A stretch of DNA of 64,000 nt from Lagopus muta (lineage: Eukaryota; Chordata; Aves; Galliformes; Phasianidae). Position numbers and translations under genes: made by a program. The stretch's first letter is position 1. The number at the start of each line of letters is the position of its first letter. The notes beneath the pieces were generated by a model. That model had not been told where the DNA came from. It saw nothing but the letters and a program-made list of their open reading frames with translations, and did no database searches. The stretch is from the NCBI RefSeq assembly GCF_023343835.1, contig NC_064447.1:14137501-14201500 (forward strand). Direction: 5' to 3'. Shown piece after piece: positions 25,325-40,300 of the stretch.

Positions 25325-28300
25325 AACTTCCTATGGCTCAGACTCCCTAGTAGTAAGTGACAAGCATCCCGCTCTTAAGGCTTACTTGACTGACATAAGA
25401 CACTTTCATTTCCCAAAGTGAAAGCTTCTGGAGGCAAAATGTATTTCTAAAAATGCTGCTATGGCACTGAGCAGTTGTGTTTTGAGCATCCATATGCCCA
25501 CTGCACGCTGCTTTCTTTGTTTGATGCTCTTACACCCACTGGGGTCTCAAAATAAGCACGCAGGCAGTGCAAGCAGGCCAGCGGATGGACTGGATGTCTC
25601 TTGAGAGCTGCACAGAGAATAGAATTTTTACCCATATTGCAGCAAACTGTGCTCAGTGAAAGTGAGTTTGGGCTCTCATTCTAACAGGAACACATCTGTG
25701 CTGGATATTTGTTCCTCCTTGGTTGTTTTTTTTCTTTAAAACACACTGTGACAGATTGAAGTGTTGGTTTTGTTTTAAATCTTGAAATATACACAGAACT
25801 TACTGCAACAAGTCACGTGTCCAACCCAGATTCATTTCTATGATAAAAGCTAACCTGTGAAAACACCTCCTCCCTTAATAAATAAAGAAATAATCTTAAA
25901 TAGCATAAAAATATTTTTAAGGGCCAGAGAGCAAACATGGAACAAAAGGAACAAAAAAGGTGCTTGTTAAAGAAGTGTTCTTTCCAGTCCATCAAGATGT
26001 CATCATGCTTGTCTCAACAGTTTCATTGTTGTAGTCACATTTTTCTTTCTTTTAAAACTTGCCTAGGTGTGGTACAGAGAAAATGTTTGCCATCACAATC
26101 CAGAAGGTTCCACGTGGTCCTTAATCAGCACTCCTGGTGAAGTTGCACAGATCAGCTGTGGGCCCTATGACCTCCTTTGGGCAACTCTGTGGGAAGGGCA
26201 AGCTATTGTGAGAGAAGGAATTGACAGGAATAACCCTCAAGGTATTTTATATTCACTGGGAAACTCCTTTGGTTTTTGTAGCGTTTAACAAGAAAGTCAC
26301 ATACAATGGCTTCTGTGTTTTATTTCTTGCAGGAATTTCCTGGAGCACTGTGGAGTCCCCAAGCTCTGAAAATGGGATCATGCACGTCTCTGTGGGTGTT
26401 GATGTGGTGTGGTGTGTCACAAAGGATCGGAAAGTAAGAGCTTAATGCCCTGGGCCTGTTTTTTTACTTCCTTTTTGTATCTGCTTTTCTGAAATGGGCA
26501 ACTAACTTTCATAGGAAACACTGGTGATTTGGTCTCCCTATACCTACAGTTTGGGGAATTCCATTCCCTCTTGCTATAGGAATGCACTCTGGTTTGTGAT
26601 ACGCATAGTTGAGTGCAACTTGACAGATCTCTTGATATTGAATCTTCCCAGGGAAGAAAGTACGTTTGATGTCAAACACTAAGACACTGTAATACTTCTG
26701 GATCCCTTACTTTGACACTGTAACTTCCAGAACTTACAGTTTCATAGAAGATAGGCAATGTGAATGAGATTCTTTCGTTGGCTGTATCCTTCATGGGCTT
26801 CCCATGATGTTATGTGACTGAAGCACAGGAACTGCTATAAGTCAAGACAGTCACACCACAATAGAGTAGCTCTTGCTTTAGACATGCATTTTGGGATAAA
26901 CGAATGCCTAGTGGTTTAAAATAATTGAGTTACTCTGGATTAATGAGGCACTGTTTGTCAACTGTGCCATTGTACCCAACTGCATCCTGTCTGCTCCATG
27001 TGCCAATAAAGCCACTATATAAAAATAGAAAAGCTAATATGTTGTAAGGCTATAATGCAATGAAAAGCACAACAACAACAGTAAGAAAATCCTAGGCTGC
27101 AGCAAGTGAGGATATGCCCAACGCAACAAACATGGACACAGAAATGGGGCAGGGGGGAAAAGCTACTTACCTTCAGAAGGCCTCAGGTATGCAGGGAGGA
27201 TCTCCAAATGAGATCCCTTTGCCTCCACTGCCAGCCCTTAAATGAGGGCTGGGAAGGGGTGGATCCTGGTTCCACCCTTCCATCACTCAGTGCATTGCAT
27301 TGCATTGCATTGCATGCACCTGAGCTCCCCTGGGCTGCCCTTCCCACCAGGTGCTCCATCACTGCTTCAGGCCACGACTCAGCATTTCCACTACACGTTT
27401 TTCTTCAAATCTGCCCAAAACACTCAAATGCTGGGTCTGCCACACATTTCAACCAACAAGTTCTAACATAGCTGCTTGCCATTATAAGTCCAGATCCTAA
27501 ATATAAACTTCCAGCTGGAAATTCTTCCAGGTACCCAGCCCACACACACTTTCTGATTGGTAAAAACTAATCTAAGAGTAGGCAATTTATAGAGCAGTAT
27601 CTCTGAAAAGATCCCTCTGACAGCTCCTTCTGTCGTCCCAGCTTCACAGGAATGCTATTTGGAAGTTGATATAGTCACCAACAAATAGCCTACAATTTAC
27701 ATGTAAGAGCAAATATTTTTCCAGGGGCTGAGAAACTGTAACTGTCCTAAGAATTATTTTATCTTCACCTGATTAAAACTGGTGCACTGAAGAAAGTAAA
27801 TTTCACCTGTCAGCATGCCAGTACAGTACAGAAGGGGCAAACCTTAAACTTCAGTTGTTGTTGTTGCAGGTGTGGTTTAGAAGAGGTGTGAACTCACATA
27901 ATCCATGTGGAACAAGCTGGATTGAAATGGTTGGAGAAATGATGATGGTGAACGTAGGCTTAAATAACCAGGTAAGATAGCTGTGTACAAGTTGTGAGGC
28001 TACATGTGTTCACTGCACAGCCGGGGGCCAACAGCAATGCCCAAGAGGGTCCATGTGACTGAACTGCTAGGAAGCAATGCATGGCTTTGTTCTTCAGAAG
28101 ATAGCAGTCAGCACATCGCCTGTGTGACACATTCATGTCTTCTTGTGATGGTACAGAATTTTGATATTGCAACTACAGCATCGGCAGTAAACAAGAACAG
28201 AAAGGGAAAATGCTGAGTTTGGCAGATTTTCACAGTGAATTTTCCAGTGCTGCACCTTTTCTGTAAACAGTACCCAGCTACATTCCATGCCGTTTCCTTC

Positions 28301-31300
28301 ACTAAGCCCTTTCCTTCCCTAGGTCTGGGGAATTGGCTGTGATGACAGAGCAATCTATTTTCGCCAAGGTGTCACGCCAAGTGAGCTCAGTGGGAAGATG
28401 TGGAAGGCAATTGTTTGTGGTCGAGAGAGTGACAGATCTCAGACGGGGAGCTCAACAAGTCTGCTCAGGTGCTTCGTAAAATACCTGATTGAGTCTGTAC
28501 ACGAGGAGCTTCAGTGCTAGGAGATACTTTGGTACAGGCAGAGAGAAGCAGAGAAGGCATCTAACCATTATGTACACCAGAGAGCATTTACTTTTTTGCC
28601 ATTAAAATTAACAGTAGGCAGCAATTGCTGCTCTAAGAGCAGAAGCTGATGCTCCCACTTTGGAGCTCACTGCACGCTGGCAGTACAGAACGTGTTTTAC
28701 CAGGCTTTAGTATCCCTATGTGAGCCACTCTTTAATAAAATAAGACATTACCTGTGAAATACAACGAAGGAGTGCAAGCTCCACTTAGCATTCCCCTTCT
28801 CAGTGTCACCATGTTTCTTTCTCAGGAGATGAAGGCAGTACCTCCCTGCTGGGTGCTGGCTGTTGGCTGTGCAAGATGCCAACACTGCACACTGCTGCTG
28901 GCATGCTGCAGAAGCTACCTGAGACATTGCTCTGAGTAGAAGCCCCCTCTAGCTGAGACAAAAATCACAAAATAATGGGCTTTTAAAAATCCTACTATTT
29001 CATATACAGAAAATGTGATGTTGCTTCAGTGTTTTCCTGAGAGTTGTAGGCAGCGAACACCCTTTTTTTCCCCCCAAAAAAATGAGTGGAATCTCCTCTC
29101 GTCTTTCAGTTTTACTGTACTGATCTGCCAGATTCGTGTTACTCTTCTCTTAATGATAGTTTCCTACCTTTAAAAGAATCTACTGTATCTCTCCTAAAGC
29201 TGGAAGGCTGCGTTGATTTCTGTGGTCTTGGGCTTGTCTTACTTTACAGTATTTGAATTGTAGTTAATTAATTATCTATTTGTCCTTCAGTGCTGGCTGT
29301 TTCTTTACTGATGATATTCAGAACCACACAAACGCCATCATTCAGGGTGATGCAGACACTTCCTCGGACACAGAGCTCTCAAGCATACCCACAAACTTCA
29401 GCAGCACACCCCCAGTGGGAGCAGCAGCCAGCAGCACAGGCAGCCAGGCAGCAGGAGCACCTGCCAGTGTGACTGTGGATCCTCTGGACTCTGATCAAGA
29501 AGCCCCTGCTGCTTCAGCAAATAACGAGAAAGCTCACCTTGAAAGCCGTAAATCCACAAATCCAAATCCTCCTGCAGAGCTGCAGTGGACAAACATTGAC
29601 TTAAAGGAGGCCCACAGGCATGCAGTCCTCTCCATCGGCACCTTTGCAGAAACATCCAGCCTGTCTTCCCTGGGCATGTTCTCTGTGGGAGCTGAAGAAC
29701 AGTACGGAGCTGATGAGCACCCACTGTGGGCCTGGGTGTCCGGGGGAGGCTGTCTTGTAGATCTGCACAGCCCACTGAAATGGTTCGCTGTTCCATCAGG
29801 TACAGTTCAGTCACTGCAGCAGACCATCATTTCCAGTTATGGTTAATCACACTCATTATAAAAATGATTTTTGCTGCTTGTTGTTTTGGTGCAAAACTTC
29901 TGGTAACACATTAGCTCTTAATGCAGTGTTTTGTTACACTCCGTGTCTGAAGATAGTGCTGCATGTTGGGATTGAGATACAAAAACGTAAAGGTGGTATT
30001 TTCTCTCAGCTTCTGTAAGAATTTGGTAAAAAAATAATCAGTGTGCTGGAAATGCAGCATCGGGCAGAACCCAAAACAGTGCTGAATAATAACTAAAGCA
30101 GTGAGAAAGGCTCTCATGAGAGGGGCAAATGCCACAACCTCTGACTCCCCTCTACCATCCGCAGTGAGACAAGGGTAAGACAGGAGTCACTGAGAGGCCC
30201 AGTAAACTGAGCCCCACTGATAACTGAATGAGGCTGGAACGCCGACTCTGGCAATAATGGAATATAACCACATCTTCAAAATAAGCCATGTACTGTGGCA
30301 TCCCTGCGTTTTCTAATGGCATAACAATTAATGCATGGTACTTGTTAATTATCTCCAGTGAGTGACAAGTAGCAAAATCTTTTAGGCTGGACTGGCTCAG
30401 TCTGGTGTTCAAAGGAGAGTCAAGGATTCCTTTTTCACAGGACTGTATTCCAAGGTCACTGAAATGTACTGGTTTGGGTTCTGTTCCAGGTCTGTCGTCC
30501 TCTGCGCAGTCTCTTTCTCTGTCCATCACTCCAGCACAGACAGCAGCATGGCGAAAGCAAATCTTTCAGCAGCTCAGTGAAAGGACAAAGAGAGAACTGG
30601 AGAATTTCAGGCACTACGAACAGGCTGTTGAGCAGGTAAGCCATGAGGACGCCTACGTCTGTCCCCTGGGCACTTGGATGTAGCAATATTGGGTATCAAC
30701 AATCCACTTCTGATGTACTGATCTGAATTTACTGTCAGCTTTCTATTCCCCTCTTTATTTTAGTCTGTGACAGCTCTCCTGCAGTACCACTGTCAAGGTT
30801 CCCTGTGGGAAACCAGCAGCTTAGCAAACACTGGCTAGCAGTTTTCACCTAAAAACATCAGCTCATCATTCTGTATAGGCATAAATACAGCACTGGTCAG
30901 CCATGGCTTAATATCCTGAAGCATCAAAGTCAGAAAAACATTTGCAGCCATGGAACACTGTAAGAATTATTCCACCACAATATGAGGATCTCTAATTGAA
31001 ATAGTGACTCACTGTTCCTCTGTGACCATTAGGTGATTAGTTAGCTTGCATCAATAAAGCAGTGACGATAGTATCAATAGCAGCACTGAAATGGCAGCCC
31101 TTCTCTTTGAAGTTCCCCCTTTTTAAGACTCCTCAGCTCTTTTCAGATTCATTCATGGTTTGAGCCTCTTCACAGCTAATTACTGAATGCCAGTTGCTAA
31201 GTCTGCAATTCATTGTTTAAAAACAGTTGGAGTCCAGAGTTTTAATTCAATTTTAAAAAGATTATGTCAAAACCCCGGTAAGTGGGAGCAGAAACTGTGT

Positions 31301-34300
31301 TATAATAAGGGACACAATAGTATCAGTAACTGATTTATACATCATTTCAGTGCCTTTCTATACAGTTTTGTCTGTTTTCATTTTGTTTGTCCCTGACACT
31401 AATATACCCTGTGTCAGAATTAACAGATGTGATAAAGACCTGCAGCAGAGATTTCCTGTGCTCACAAGAAACAGTATTTGGGAAAAGGAGTAGCCTTGCA
31501 GTTTCCTTACTTTGGAAAATTCATGTTTGCATTACAGTCAGTTTGGGTTAAAACTGGGATGTTGCAATGGTGGAGAAACTGGAAGCCTCATAAATGGATG
31601 GATGTGCGAGTGGCACTGGAGCAGTTCACTGGGAGCGACGGAATGCGTGACAGCATCCTGTTCATCTACTACATGTTTCATGAGGAGAAAAAGGTGCGTT
31701 CAGCTTGAGACCTCAAAAGAATCACACATGGCAAAGAAAGATCCTGTGAAGGAAAAGAAGTGTTTTTAATTATGACATGTTGTTGTTTTGGGAATCAATT
31801 TGAAGGTATCCCAGGGTAATAGTGAGCCTGAAGCTGTTCTAAGCTAGAGCTATGTTAATTCTCTGTCAGAAACGCCCCTTCAGCAAGCATCCACAGTGCT
31901 TAATCCATCAGCTTTGCACTAATTGGGATTTCCTCTGGAAGCTCAAAATGTTCCCAGCTGTGAGGAAAGAAACAAGCTTAGCTGGCCAGAGTCATGACAA
32001 GTAGGGATGATGCATACATGCAACAGAAATCAGAGGAGGCATAGGCCTGGAAATTGAGTTCCATGTTAGCAGCAGGATTCCTTCTGTACCAAGAACTGAC
32101 TCTTTGCTGTGCTTGTCAGGAGGCCTTGTTCATTGTCTTGAAGTGCAAGACTGCCAGCACTGAGCAAGGAATATCTTGAGTTTGTTCACCCTGGTCACAT
32201 TCATTTTCTCTCTTCTTAGTATATTCACGTGTTCCTGAATGAAGTCACTATTATAGCTGAAGTTCTGAAGGAAGGCAAGCACTCCTTTGCCCTGTACACA
32301 CCTGAAAGGACAAAGCAGCGATGGCCAATCTGCCTGGCAGCCACAACAGAGCAAGAAATGCATGACTGGGTAATTTGTGAATTTTTCATTTCAAGCTGAC
32401 CGTCTTTGAGATAAGACATAAAAGCTAGTCTCTGAAATCTGAGCACTGCATTTACACTATCTGGACCCCTTATGTATCTCCACAAATCAAGTATTTTAAA
32501 AGTCCTATTCAAATTTCTTCACAGGCAGCTGAGGCTTCCTGTCTCCTCTGCTGTGAATCTGCGGTTATCTGCCGTTCTCACTGAAGAAGAATCCTTCTGG
32601 TTCTCTGCCTTTTGTTTTTTAGCTGTCTCTGCTGACCATGTCTTGTTGTGAAAGCAGACGGATTCAAGGCCCTCCTTCTCACCAAGCCATTTGGTCAGTT
32701 AGCTGTAAAGGAGACATCTTCGTTAGCGAGCCAAGTCCTGAGCTGGAGGCTGGACCACAGCCGATGCCGTGCGATCAAATGTAAGAAGCTGTGCTTTTAG
32801 CATGGGCTGCCATCCTGCAAAATCTGTCTTCCATGTCCAGTCAGTGGCTTTGATGGGCTGCCATCTGTATCAGTGTCTGAGTCAGGAAATCTGAAGTTCT
32901 CAGCTTTCCCCAGTCACTGTAGCCCAGGAGCATCTCCTGTTTAGTTCTATTACGACTATGACAATACAGTTCTGCAAGCTCTCCAGGCACAAAGTAATCA
33001 GCCTCAGAACTGATGGGTTAAAGGCCAAACCTTCAGCTTAAATAGCCCTACTTTTGAGTTATTTCACAAAGTGCCTTTCAGTAATAACACTTCAGAAATA
33101 CTGTAACCACTTTCCTTCAGGGTAGAGCTCCTTCAGCATCTGACAAATCACAAAGCAGATGTCCTCTTACACCTTACTTGTGGAGATCTGCAGTTTAGGC
33201 CATCTCCCTCCATTCCCGTAACTAAAATACTCCTCTGTGGTTTCTTTACTTTCCCCATTCTTCTCCCAAGAATTACCACGGCTGACTGGCTGTATAAAGC
33301 CCACAAAAGGATTCATCTGCCAAGATTAAAAGTATAGGGAGAATTAAATCTGCCCTATTTTTTTTCTGATCTCCATAGCAGATATATGTAATTTTTGTAT
33401 TACTGATAGATAAAGGCAATTCTTAGAATTAAGAATGAGGATGAAGTTACAGCAGAGGCAGTGGATGGCTGCTAAGAAGTACAGATAGTAACCAGACTGT
33501 TCTAACAAGCTCACAAAAGAAAACAAAACATAAGCTACAAAATAAAAGGGAAGCAATATAATTCAGAGCCTGACCATCCCCAGAGGAGACTGACAGGTTC
33601 CCTCCAGCAACTTTGCAGTAGTTGTTCAGAGGGAATGCTTTCAACTGGCAACTGCCTTCACTCACTGAATGAGCAGAGGTTAAACAAACAAGGAAATAAA
33701 GCTGCCATTTCCTCAGGATATGACAGAGTTGAGAGGGGTAAGAATACGTTCCTGATGGACGTGGTATGGGGTAAATGTAAAACGCTGTCACCTTTCTGGC
33801 AGGTTTTGGCGTCAAGTTGGAGGTCATCTTCGACTGGTAGAGTGCAATAACCGCGGCGTGGTGTGGGGCATAGGATACGATCACACCGTGTGGGTCTACA
33901 CTGGTGGATACGGAGGGGGCTTCATTCAAGGTACGGTGACTGTTCTCCTGTGAGGTGCAGATTTCTTTCTTATCTTCCCAACTGAGTCAGCTGTTCATGC
34001 TGTCCTTCCTCTAGCTTTTCTAATATGTAGGGCTGTACAGGCAACTGGGCACCCATTAGGAAGGATTTGGCACTGCAATTTGATATTGTCAGCTTGAGAG
34101 TAAGAAACAGAATCATCAAAAATATTACTGTGGCTAATGGAACTGAAAATGCAGAGTCTATGAGGTTTACCTTTCCTGTAATCCAAATGATTTATTTCCC
34201 ATAGGACTGGCCAGTAGTGCTGATAACATTTATACGCAGTCGGATGTGAAATGTGTTTACATCTATGAGAACCAGCGGTGGAACCCAGTCACTGGATATA

Positions 34301-37300
34301 GCAGCAGGTTGTTTTCTTGATTTGCAGCAATTATTTAGTGTATTTTTTACTCATGTCAAATGAAATGTCCCAGGGTTTGTTCTAGCTTTGTTAGCGCACA
34401 AAACCTTTCATTTCTTTCATTTCTTCATTATTAAGGGCAGTTTTTTCCTCTCCCCTTTGGAATTCTGTTGTAAATACCTTGCATTCTCTGTGCACGATGT
34501 CACTGCAGAGGCCTGCCCACAGACAGGTACATGTGGAGCGATGCGTCTGGGCTGCAGGAGTGCACCAAAGCCAGCACCAAGCCTCCTTCACCGCAGTGGT
34601 CTTGGGTAAATCTTGCTTTGAAAGTGTTTTCACAAAGAGGGTAAGGCTTAGCAAGTAGGATATGAAACTTGGGATCTGGTGACCTGGGTTTCTCTTGCGG
34701 GCTTGTCACAATGCTTAACCTTGGTTTCCTCATTTGTACAACAGTAGCAGTGCTCCATAGTCACAAGAACATTAAGAGCTGGGGGTTCTGGCTGTTTTGT
34801 TTGTCTTGTGGGAAACAGATGTCTGTTCAGGTTGTTTCATTCTTCAGGTGAATTAAAGAGACCTGGGAAATTCTGTGTGACTGTATATTGCAAGTAGTAG
34901 AAGATTTCTAGCAAGCATGCCAAAAGGTGGAAGGGGAAGTATTGAAATAGGTTGTTGTTATGACCCACTCGGAGCTTACTGTGCTTGTCACTGTCTCGTG
35001 GCAATAGGTGTCCGACTGGTACGTGGATTTCAGTACTTCGGGAGGAACTGACCGGGAAGGCTGGCAGTATGCAGCAGACTTTCCAGCGTAAGGAGATAAC
35101 TTTTCCTGCTTTAAATCCTCACAGGCATCTTTTAAGTTCTTTTTCTCATTTGTTGTTTTGCACATTAACCACGCTTTATCAGGGACAAGCAAGCCTTGAC
35201 TGCTCCTGTCCTATGGGGACAGTAACACTGAAATTTGCAGGGGAGGTAGGGCAGCAGGTCTGTCTGGTGGACAGAAGCAGACAATGCTCTCAGGCTGCCA
35301 CCGAGGTTGGAGATGCCCTGACATGCTCATGAACATATATTCCAATCTGTTTTGGTAGGTCCTACCATGGCCACAAGACAATGAAAGACTTTGTCCGACG
35401 GAGGCGCTGGGCAAGGTGAGGAACTGAGATAGGAGCACAAGGTTTGGAGTTGAACGCTAACTGCTCCCATAGTCTCCTTTAACTACGAGCGGAGGAGTCA
35501 TCACACAGTGAGCAAGAGTAACAGTAAGGAAACCCGCAGTGAATAACCCACCTCCAGTAGAGAAGCTCAGGGTCCATAGCATTATGGCTGTTATTTTAAG
35601 CAGATAAGCTATTCGGTTTTGGGGGATCTGTAGAAAAAAAGTCAGCTAGTGATTCTCTGTATCTGCTCTCAATATGGTAAATTATTAAGGAATAATGAGA
35701 TCTAGGCATTCTAATTCACCTAAAACAACAGGAATATGTGCCATCTATAGTAACTGTTTTAACATATGACTCCCACATGCTGTGCACTAGGCCACAGATA
35801 ATCCCAGCCCCATTTAAATCACAGTGCACCACATCCAGATAGAACCAGGAAAATAGCAGACTGCAATTATTATATTCTACTGAGAAGGAAGGTCTGTGCA
35901 TTTACTGTTTTTCCAGCTTCCCTATGCTTTCTCTACTAGAATACCTAATAATATGCTAACAAGTGACTGTGATCTGAGAATTATGCATTGTTCAGTTTGC
36001 TGCTGAGGCTGCAGAGTGTTTCAGCCTTTGTATGATATCTTAAGAGGCCCTGAAGCATCAAGCCACTGTTGTTCCAGGCTATGCAAACAACCAAAATCCA
36101 TTTCATCAAAATATGGACTTGAAATAAATGAAGCAACTTGAGAAATATTCTTAAGCCTGAACAGTTCTTCCTGCTTTAACATTCAACTTAAAGCTGGAAA
36201 CAGATAGGGAACAGCTCATGGCCGGATGCTGTTCTTCAGAACCGGAGGCAGAGGAATGCCCTGAGTTTTTTTGGGTATTTGTTCCACACAGAAATATCTG
36301 TTGTGACCACAGAATTTAACATAGTTTCCCTAGCAGGCAGCACCACTGTGCTGCAGCTGCCTCAGAAAAATGCACCAGTCTCAGGATGACCCATCTGTAA
36401 CTTAGAAACCTTTTCTCTGCTTACCTTAGAATGCTACATCTGCTTTCTAACAGTTGCCACCAAAAAATCAAGTTGTAAAGCAATTCCCCTAGCCAAGACA
36501 CAGGAATGAACTGTGTGTGGAGCTCCTTGTGCAGTGGGATTCTCAGCTGATTTCACCATTCAGCTGCTGTGCACTGATTTACAGCTAGGATGCAGGACAG
36601 CAAAAGCTGCCAACTCCTCTGACAGCCTTGGTTCTATGCAGTGAAATCAGAACAGATGTAGTAAAGCCATTTTAAATTAAAACAAAAGAAACAACCAAAA
36701 ATTCTCATTGTACCTATTTAACGAAAGGACCTGAGGACTGTTCACAGTGAAGTCAACAACGGACCAGGGAACAGATTCAGTTATAGAAAGTACGTACTTC
36801 TGATGGGTCTGGGGTTTTTTTACTTCAGAAAATGTAAGATAGTCACCAACGGGCCATGGCTGGAAGTGCCTCCTGTTACCCTGTGGGACATCTCCATAAT
36901 TCCCAGTTCAGATGCAGATGATGAAGAATCAGTAGCACTGTGGGCAATCAGTGACAAAGGAGACGTGCTCTGCAGGCTTGGAGTGACACAGCAAAACCCA
37001 GCTGTAAGGCTCCCTGTTTATTTTTATTGCCTTGTTGATGTATTTAATGTAATTACCCACGTACATACACGCAGTCATGCAGTGCCCTCTCTCAAAGCAC
37101 CTCGTTATTTTTTTTCCCTTCGTGTCCCAGATTTCAAAGTCCTTCTCCTGTAACTGTGACCATTTTCTGCCCATGTTTCTTACCTCAGTTTGTGTCACGC
37201 TGCTTCCAGTAAGCTCTCCTGTCCTGGGTGATCTTTGAAGGTCCCTTCCACACAAACTCCCCTCCCCTCCCCTCTCCTCTCCCCCATATATTTCTCTTCA

Positions 37301-40300
37301 GTAAGTGCTTTACTTCCACTTTCTGCACTGATAACTTTGTTCCTTTTTTCCCCCATTGTTGGTAATATTTACATCCCATTCAAGTAAACTGCCCTGGGAC
37401 AGAATTTCCCTTAACTGTGATTGTAATCTAGATGCCACTGATATCAATGGGGTTTGCCCACTGGCTTTCTGTAACTCTGCTCAGTTAAAAGGGGGTGCTG
37501 GGATTCCTACAGGTGTGACTTTCCTGTGTACCGAGATGGAAGTAACGACCTCACATCCAATAAAGCACACAGGAAGGAGCCAACAGTAGCAGCACCCCAG
37601 CAGGAGCACACCTTTCCTCATAAACATGCTGAAGCAACAAATTAGGGCTTATGTGCACTAGCTTTGAGCTATATTTGCAATTGGAAAAAAATGTAATATA
37701 CATATATTGTATATGCATGCATCATACATGTAATATACGTCAGTATTTGGAAAAAATGTGCAAGAAGACAAGCATGTATAGGGATTATTCTTTTTCCTTC
37801 CTGCTGAGCCTGTTACAACTGCACACATCTGTATGACAGCACAACAGCAAGACGGGGAATTTGTACGTGGCATCTGAAAACAGATTTTAACCTGTTGATT
37901 TTGGGGATTATTGGTCTGTATAACCAAAAAAGAGTAATTTGAGACAAGAAGTCAGTCTCTATCCCAGCCACTCAGAATCATGCAGGCCCTGAATTCCAGA
38001 GATTTTAACTGGAAAGGCCCTGGTAAAGTTCAATCAAACTATTCATTTCAAGGATGCAATCATCTTCAAAGATCAGGAACCTTGTTTCTGTTCAGTCTTT
38101 TTGGTTTTGGTTTTTAATTATTATTACTTAGAATATTTTTCACTGCTTAGGGACTCCCATTTGGTAATCATTAAAATAATTTATCAAGAAGTTTTTAACC
38201 AGTTCATCTCTGATTTGTCAGGGAACATCCTGGCTCCACGTGGGAACAGATCAGCCCTTCATTTCCATCTCGGTTGGAGCATTTTTCCAGGTGTGGGCTG
38301 TTGCTAGAGATGGTTCTGCCTTCTATCGGGGCTCAGTGTCTCCAAAGAAACCTGCAGGTGAGCTCTTGTACTTTTTTGGTACAATCTTCACCTTATACGT
38401 GATGCAAGCTCTACTACATTGCCATGAATAACCATAGCATCCTGTTAATTACAGAAGTCAATTAGCTTTTCACTTGGGTGATTTGGAAACGCAGTTCGTC
38501 TCCAAAAAGAAGTTGTGCAAATGCACTGAGTGCAACATCTTCCATGGCTCCCGTGCACAGCTGTGCATTTCCACTGCAGACATTTCCAAGAACTCTTATA
38601 TGTGATCTTGTTTTCTCATTATTTTACTCTCCTATTTCTGACTTCTAGGTGACTGCTGGTACCACATTCCTTCACCTCAAAAACAAAAGTTAAAACAAGT
38701 CTCGGTAGGACGAACGTCAGTGTTTGTGTTGGATAAAAATGGTAAGGGTTTTCAAAATTATTTATCAATGTTGGAAAAAATAGATCAGTACACATCAGTC
38801 CAGGCCAAATCATCTGCTTGGACAGGTTGTTATTCCAAGAGGAACAGAATTTCTTACTAAAAGAGACGTGTTTTGCAATAGCTGGTAGCACCTTAAGCAA
38901 CAACCCTCATCTGTTCCTCCATCCATGCTGTTTTTTGGAAAAAAGTCACAGAGGTGACTCTCAGGAGAGCTGCACACAAGGCTTTTGTGCCTGAAGCCCT
39001 AAAACAGAACTAAGAATACCTTCCTGCTGCTAAAGCCAGAAACAAGAGGCTGCACCATGAAGAAACAAGCCCTTCGCACCAGTCTCCTTCAGAGACCTTA
39101 CTCTCATGTTCTACTTCTCTAAACCGTAGTTCTTCATATAAATATTTTTCCTAAAGATTTTTTTCAAACCAGAACAGTGGCAGTTTTCCAGAAAAGCTAT
39201 AGAGTAACCACAGAAACACACATTCCAAAGTAGGGACCTTGCTGTAAAACATCAGTCAGAAACATCATGTGTGCCTGCTCTATGTGGAGCAAAACCCCAA
39301 GCTGCAACCAGGACCTTTTGTTCCCCAGGCAATCTGTGGTACCGGCAGGGCATCACGCCGAGCTACCCGCAAGGATCTGCTTGGGATCATGTCTCAAATA
39401 ACATCCGTAAAATGTCTGTGGGGCCCCTGGACCAGGTGTGTATGAAGCTTCCTGGCACACCATCAGGTTATTAAAAATTATGCTCAACGTATTTTTGTAA
39501 TCAAATGTTCTTTGGCATGGTTTTATTGCACACTATGATTATCTGAGTGACAGAACCCTGACAGCGTGACAGAACACGACAGTGAAGTAGTGATACAGCC
39601 ATTCCTTCAAAAGCCCTGATGTTCTATTTCTCTAATATTTCTATGCATAACCTCTTTCCTGCCAAGCTGTACTCTGGCACTGTTTCCACTACAACCCAGC
39701 TATCCGGTTGGGTGTCTGAATTAGAGCAGTCTGGGCTGCCTGCGAACACAGTCAAGCAGGCTTAGATTTGCCATGTCTGGGAATTGCAGCGTGAAGAACA
39801 AATGCTGTTACTGCCTCTTTTTGCTTTCTTAAGGTCTGGGTGATAGCTGACAAAGTGCAAGGAAGTCACGGTCTGAGCTGTGGGACCGTCTGCCACCGCA
39901 CTGGGGTTCAGCCGATGGAACCCAAGGGCCTGGCGTGGGACTACGGCATTGGGGTACGTGTGGGCACCGTGCTGCACTGAGGGGGCTGCTCGGAGACAGG
40001 CAGCAAGCTGGTGAGCTAGCTAGGGCTTGCACACCCGCAGGAAATCAACTAGTGTTCTCCTGTTTCATTTCCTTTTTTAAATTAAATGTGATGGATCGTG
40101 CAGTTATAGCTGGAAGTCATTTATTTGGATTTTAAATAGGTAACTTGAAAGTTAAGAAGTCATGAATAAATGTTATAAAACCAGCGGTGCACGTACAGCA
40201 AATACTGTACTTGCAGGCTGATGTTTCTCTTTTTGTATTTATCGATCCTTCATAGGGTGGATGGGAACACATCACAGTCAGAGGAAACGCCAGCGAGGCG

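Larger units (their letters stand above)
21292..28468 (+). other. TECPR1: TECPR1 N-terminal tectonin repeats and first dysferlin domain
   Basis: Residues 1-396. Residues 1-77 form the first blade (LLWAVDIFGRVYTL). Residues about 78-180 are a dysferlin domain recognisable by its paired Trp/Arg motifs: RWNPVGGF, HWEWESDWYVDE, GWTYAIDFP and the basic RRRRWIRYRRY. In the human protein this domain senses sphingomyelin exposed on damaged lysosomes. Residues about 200-395 are further tectonin repeats of the form VWxV/I...F/YRxGV...G..W (for example VWFRRGVNSHNPCGTSWIEM and IYFRQGVTPSELSG). Confidence 0.85.

Noticed and set aside
27106-27471. 121-codon frame containing the TGCAT repeat
   Set aside because: It lies inside a TECPR1 intron, its frame runs through a microsatellite, and it is not bounded by usable splice sites in phase.
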